From: Cyrtodaria siliqua
Lineage: Eukaryota; Mollusca; Bivalvia; Adapedonta; Hiatellidae
Assembly (NCBI GenBank): GCA_037043455.1
Contig: JAWPHD010003095.1
Span: 1 to 64,000, forward strand
DNA length: 64,000 nucleotides
Direction of reading: 5' to 3'
The translations under genes were made by a program, and so were the position numbers. Each line of letters opens with the position of its first letter. Position 1 is the first letter of the stretch. The notes under the pieces were generated by a model. That model had not been told where the DNA came from and did no database searches. It saw only the letters and a list, made by a program, of their open reading frames with translations. Positions 63,473 through 64,000 of the stretch are shown piece after piece.

Positions 63473-64000
63473 TTACTAGATGGTGGGTACACTATCTATG
63501 GTACCTACTAGATGGTGGGTACACTATCTGTGGTACTTACTAGATGGTGGGTACATCTGTGGTACTTACTAGATGGTGGGTACAATATCTGTGATACTTA
63601 CTAGACGGTGGGTACACTATCTGTGGTACCTACTAGATGGTGGGTACACTATCTGTGGTACTTATTAGATGGTGGGTACACTATCTGTGGTACTTACTAG
63701 ACGGTGGGTACACTATCTGTGGTACTTACTAGATGGTAGGTATACTATATGTGGTACTTACTAGATGGTGGGTACACTATCTGTGGTACTTACTTACTAG
63801 ATGGTGGGTACACTATCTGTGGTACTTACTAGACGGTGGGTACACTATCTGTGGTACCTACTAGATGGTGGGTACACTATCTGTGGTACTTACTAGATGG
63901 TGGGTACACCATCTGTGGTACTTACTAGACGATGGGTACACTATCTGTGGTACTTACTAGATGGTGGGTACACTATTTGTGGTACTTACTAGATGGTGGG
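63473..64000 (-). repeat. 32-bp repeat carrying an exon end and splice donor of the second p62 gene
   Basis: About 16 units of CACAGATAGTGTACCCACCA plus TCTAGTAAGTAC on the - strand, reaching the window end. Each unit has exon-like TACCCACCATCTA followed by GTAAGT. In the complete p62 gene the matching exon ends TACCCTCCCGCTG|GTAAGTAA, with the same phase (one base). The repeat is thus an amplified copy of a real exon-intron junction. Each downstream unit would add an in-frame stop if retained in mRNA (the unit is not a multiple of three and includes TAG and TAA). Confidence 0.85.

Overview
This is nuclear DNA of an animal, and a bivalve mollusc fits best. The window is AT-rich, has introns with GT-AG borders, and is dominated by repeats of kinds common in bivalves: satellite-bearing elements with monomers of about 160 bp, a tRNA-derived SINE family, a Penelope-like retroelement, non-LTR retrotransposons and TA-flanked MITEs. 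No prokaryotic gene structure is present. I cannot name the species.

Three host genes can be supported. (1) On the + strand, four exons between 6455 and 15564 encode the C-terminal ~208 residues of a TTC29-like TPR protein of cilia and flagella; earlier exons lie before the window or were not found. (2) On the - strand, a complete seven-exon sequestosome-1 (SQSTM1/p62) gene runs from 26802 down to 22215. It encodes 514 residues (PB1, ZZ, RGG/Gly-Met-Pro region, LIR, UBA), and every splice phase closes. (3) The last coding exon of a second p62 gene lies at 62394-62207 on the same strand; the rest lies beyond the window end. TTC29 and the complete p62 gene converge on a repeat-filled intergenic region.

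Layout: 1-6.4 kb minisatellites, a dimeric 160-bp satellite element and a duplicated block; 6.4-15.6 kb TTC29, with a 4.4-kb minisatellite in one intron; 15.6-22.2 kb 3' flank, a G-rich inverted-repeat element and a 686-bp-period array of Penelope-like 3' ends; 22.2-26.8 kb SQSTM1; 27-36 kb LINE remnants, SINEs, MITEs and a minisatellite; 36.7-39.1 kb a decayed Penelope-like element; 40-50 kb satellite-bearing elements; 53.5-58.8 kb a nearly intact two-ORF LINE; 59-61 kb more satellite and minisatellite; 62.2-64 kb the second p62 gene.

Three observations stand out. Both splice sites of one TTC29 intron sit inside tandem repeats made from the junction sequence itself, and the same thing happens at a splice donor of the second p62 gene. 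The LINE joins ORF1 to ORF2 through a U UUU UUA heptamer in the correct frame, and ORF2 has no ATG before its endonuclease active site, which predicts -1 ribosomal frameshifting. Satellite monomers in several places carry perfect nuclear-receptor half-site arrays (DR1, DR0, TCAAGGTCA).

Most other open frames, including long ones rich in His/Ser/Gln or Trp/Cys/Val, are translations of tandem repeats and are not genes.
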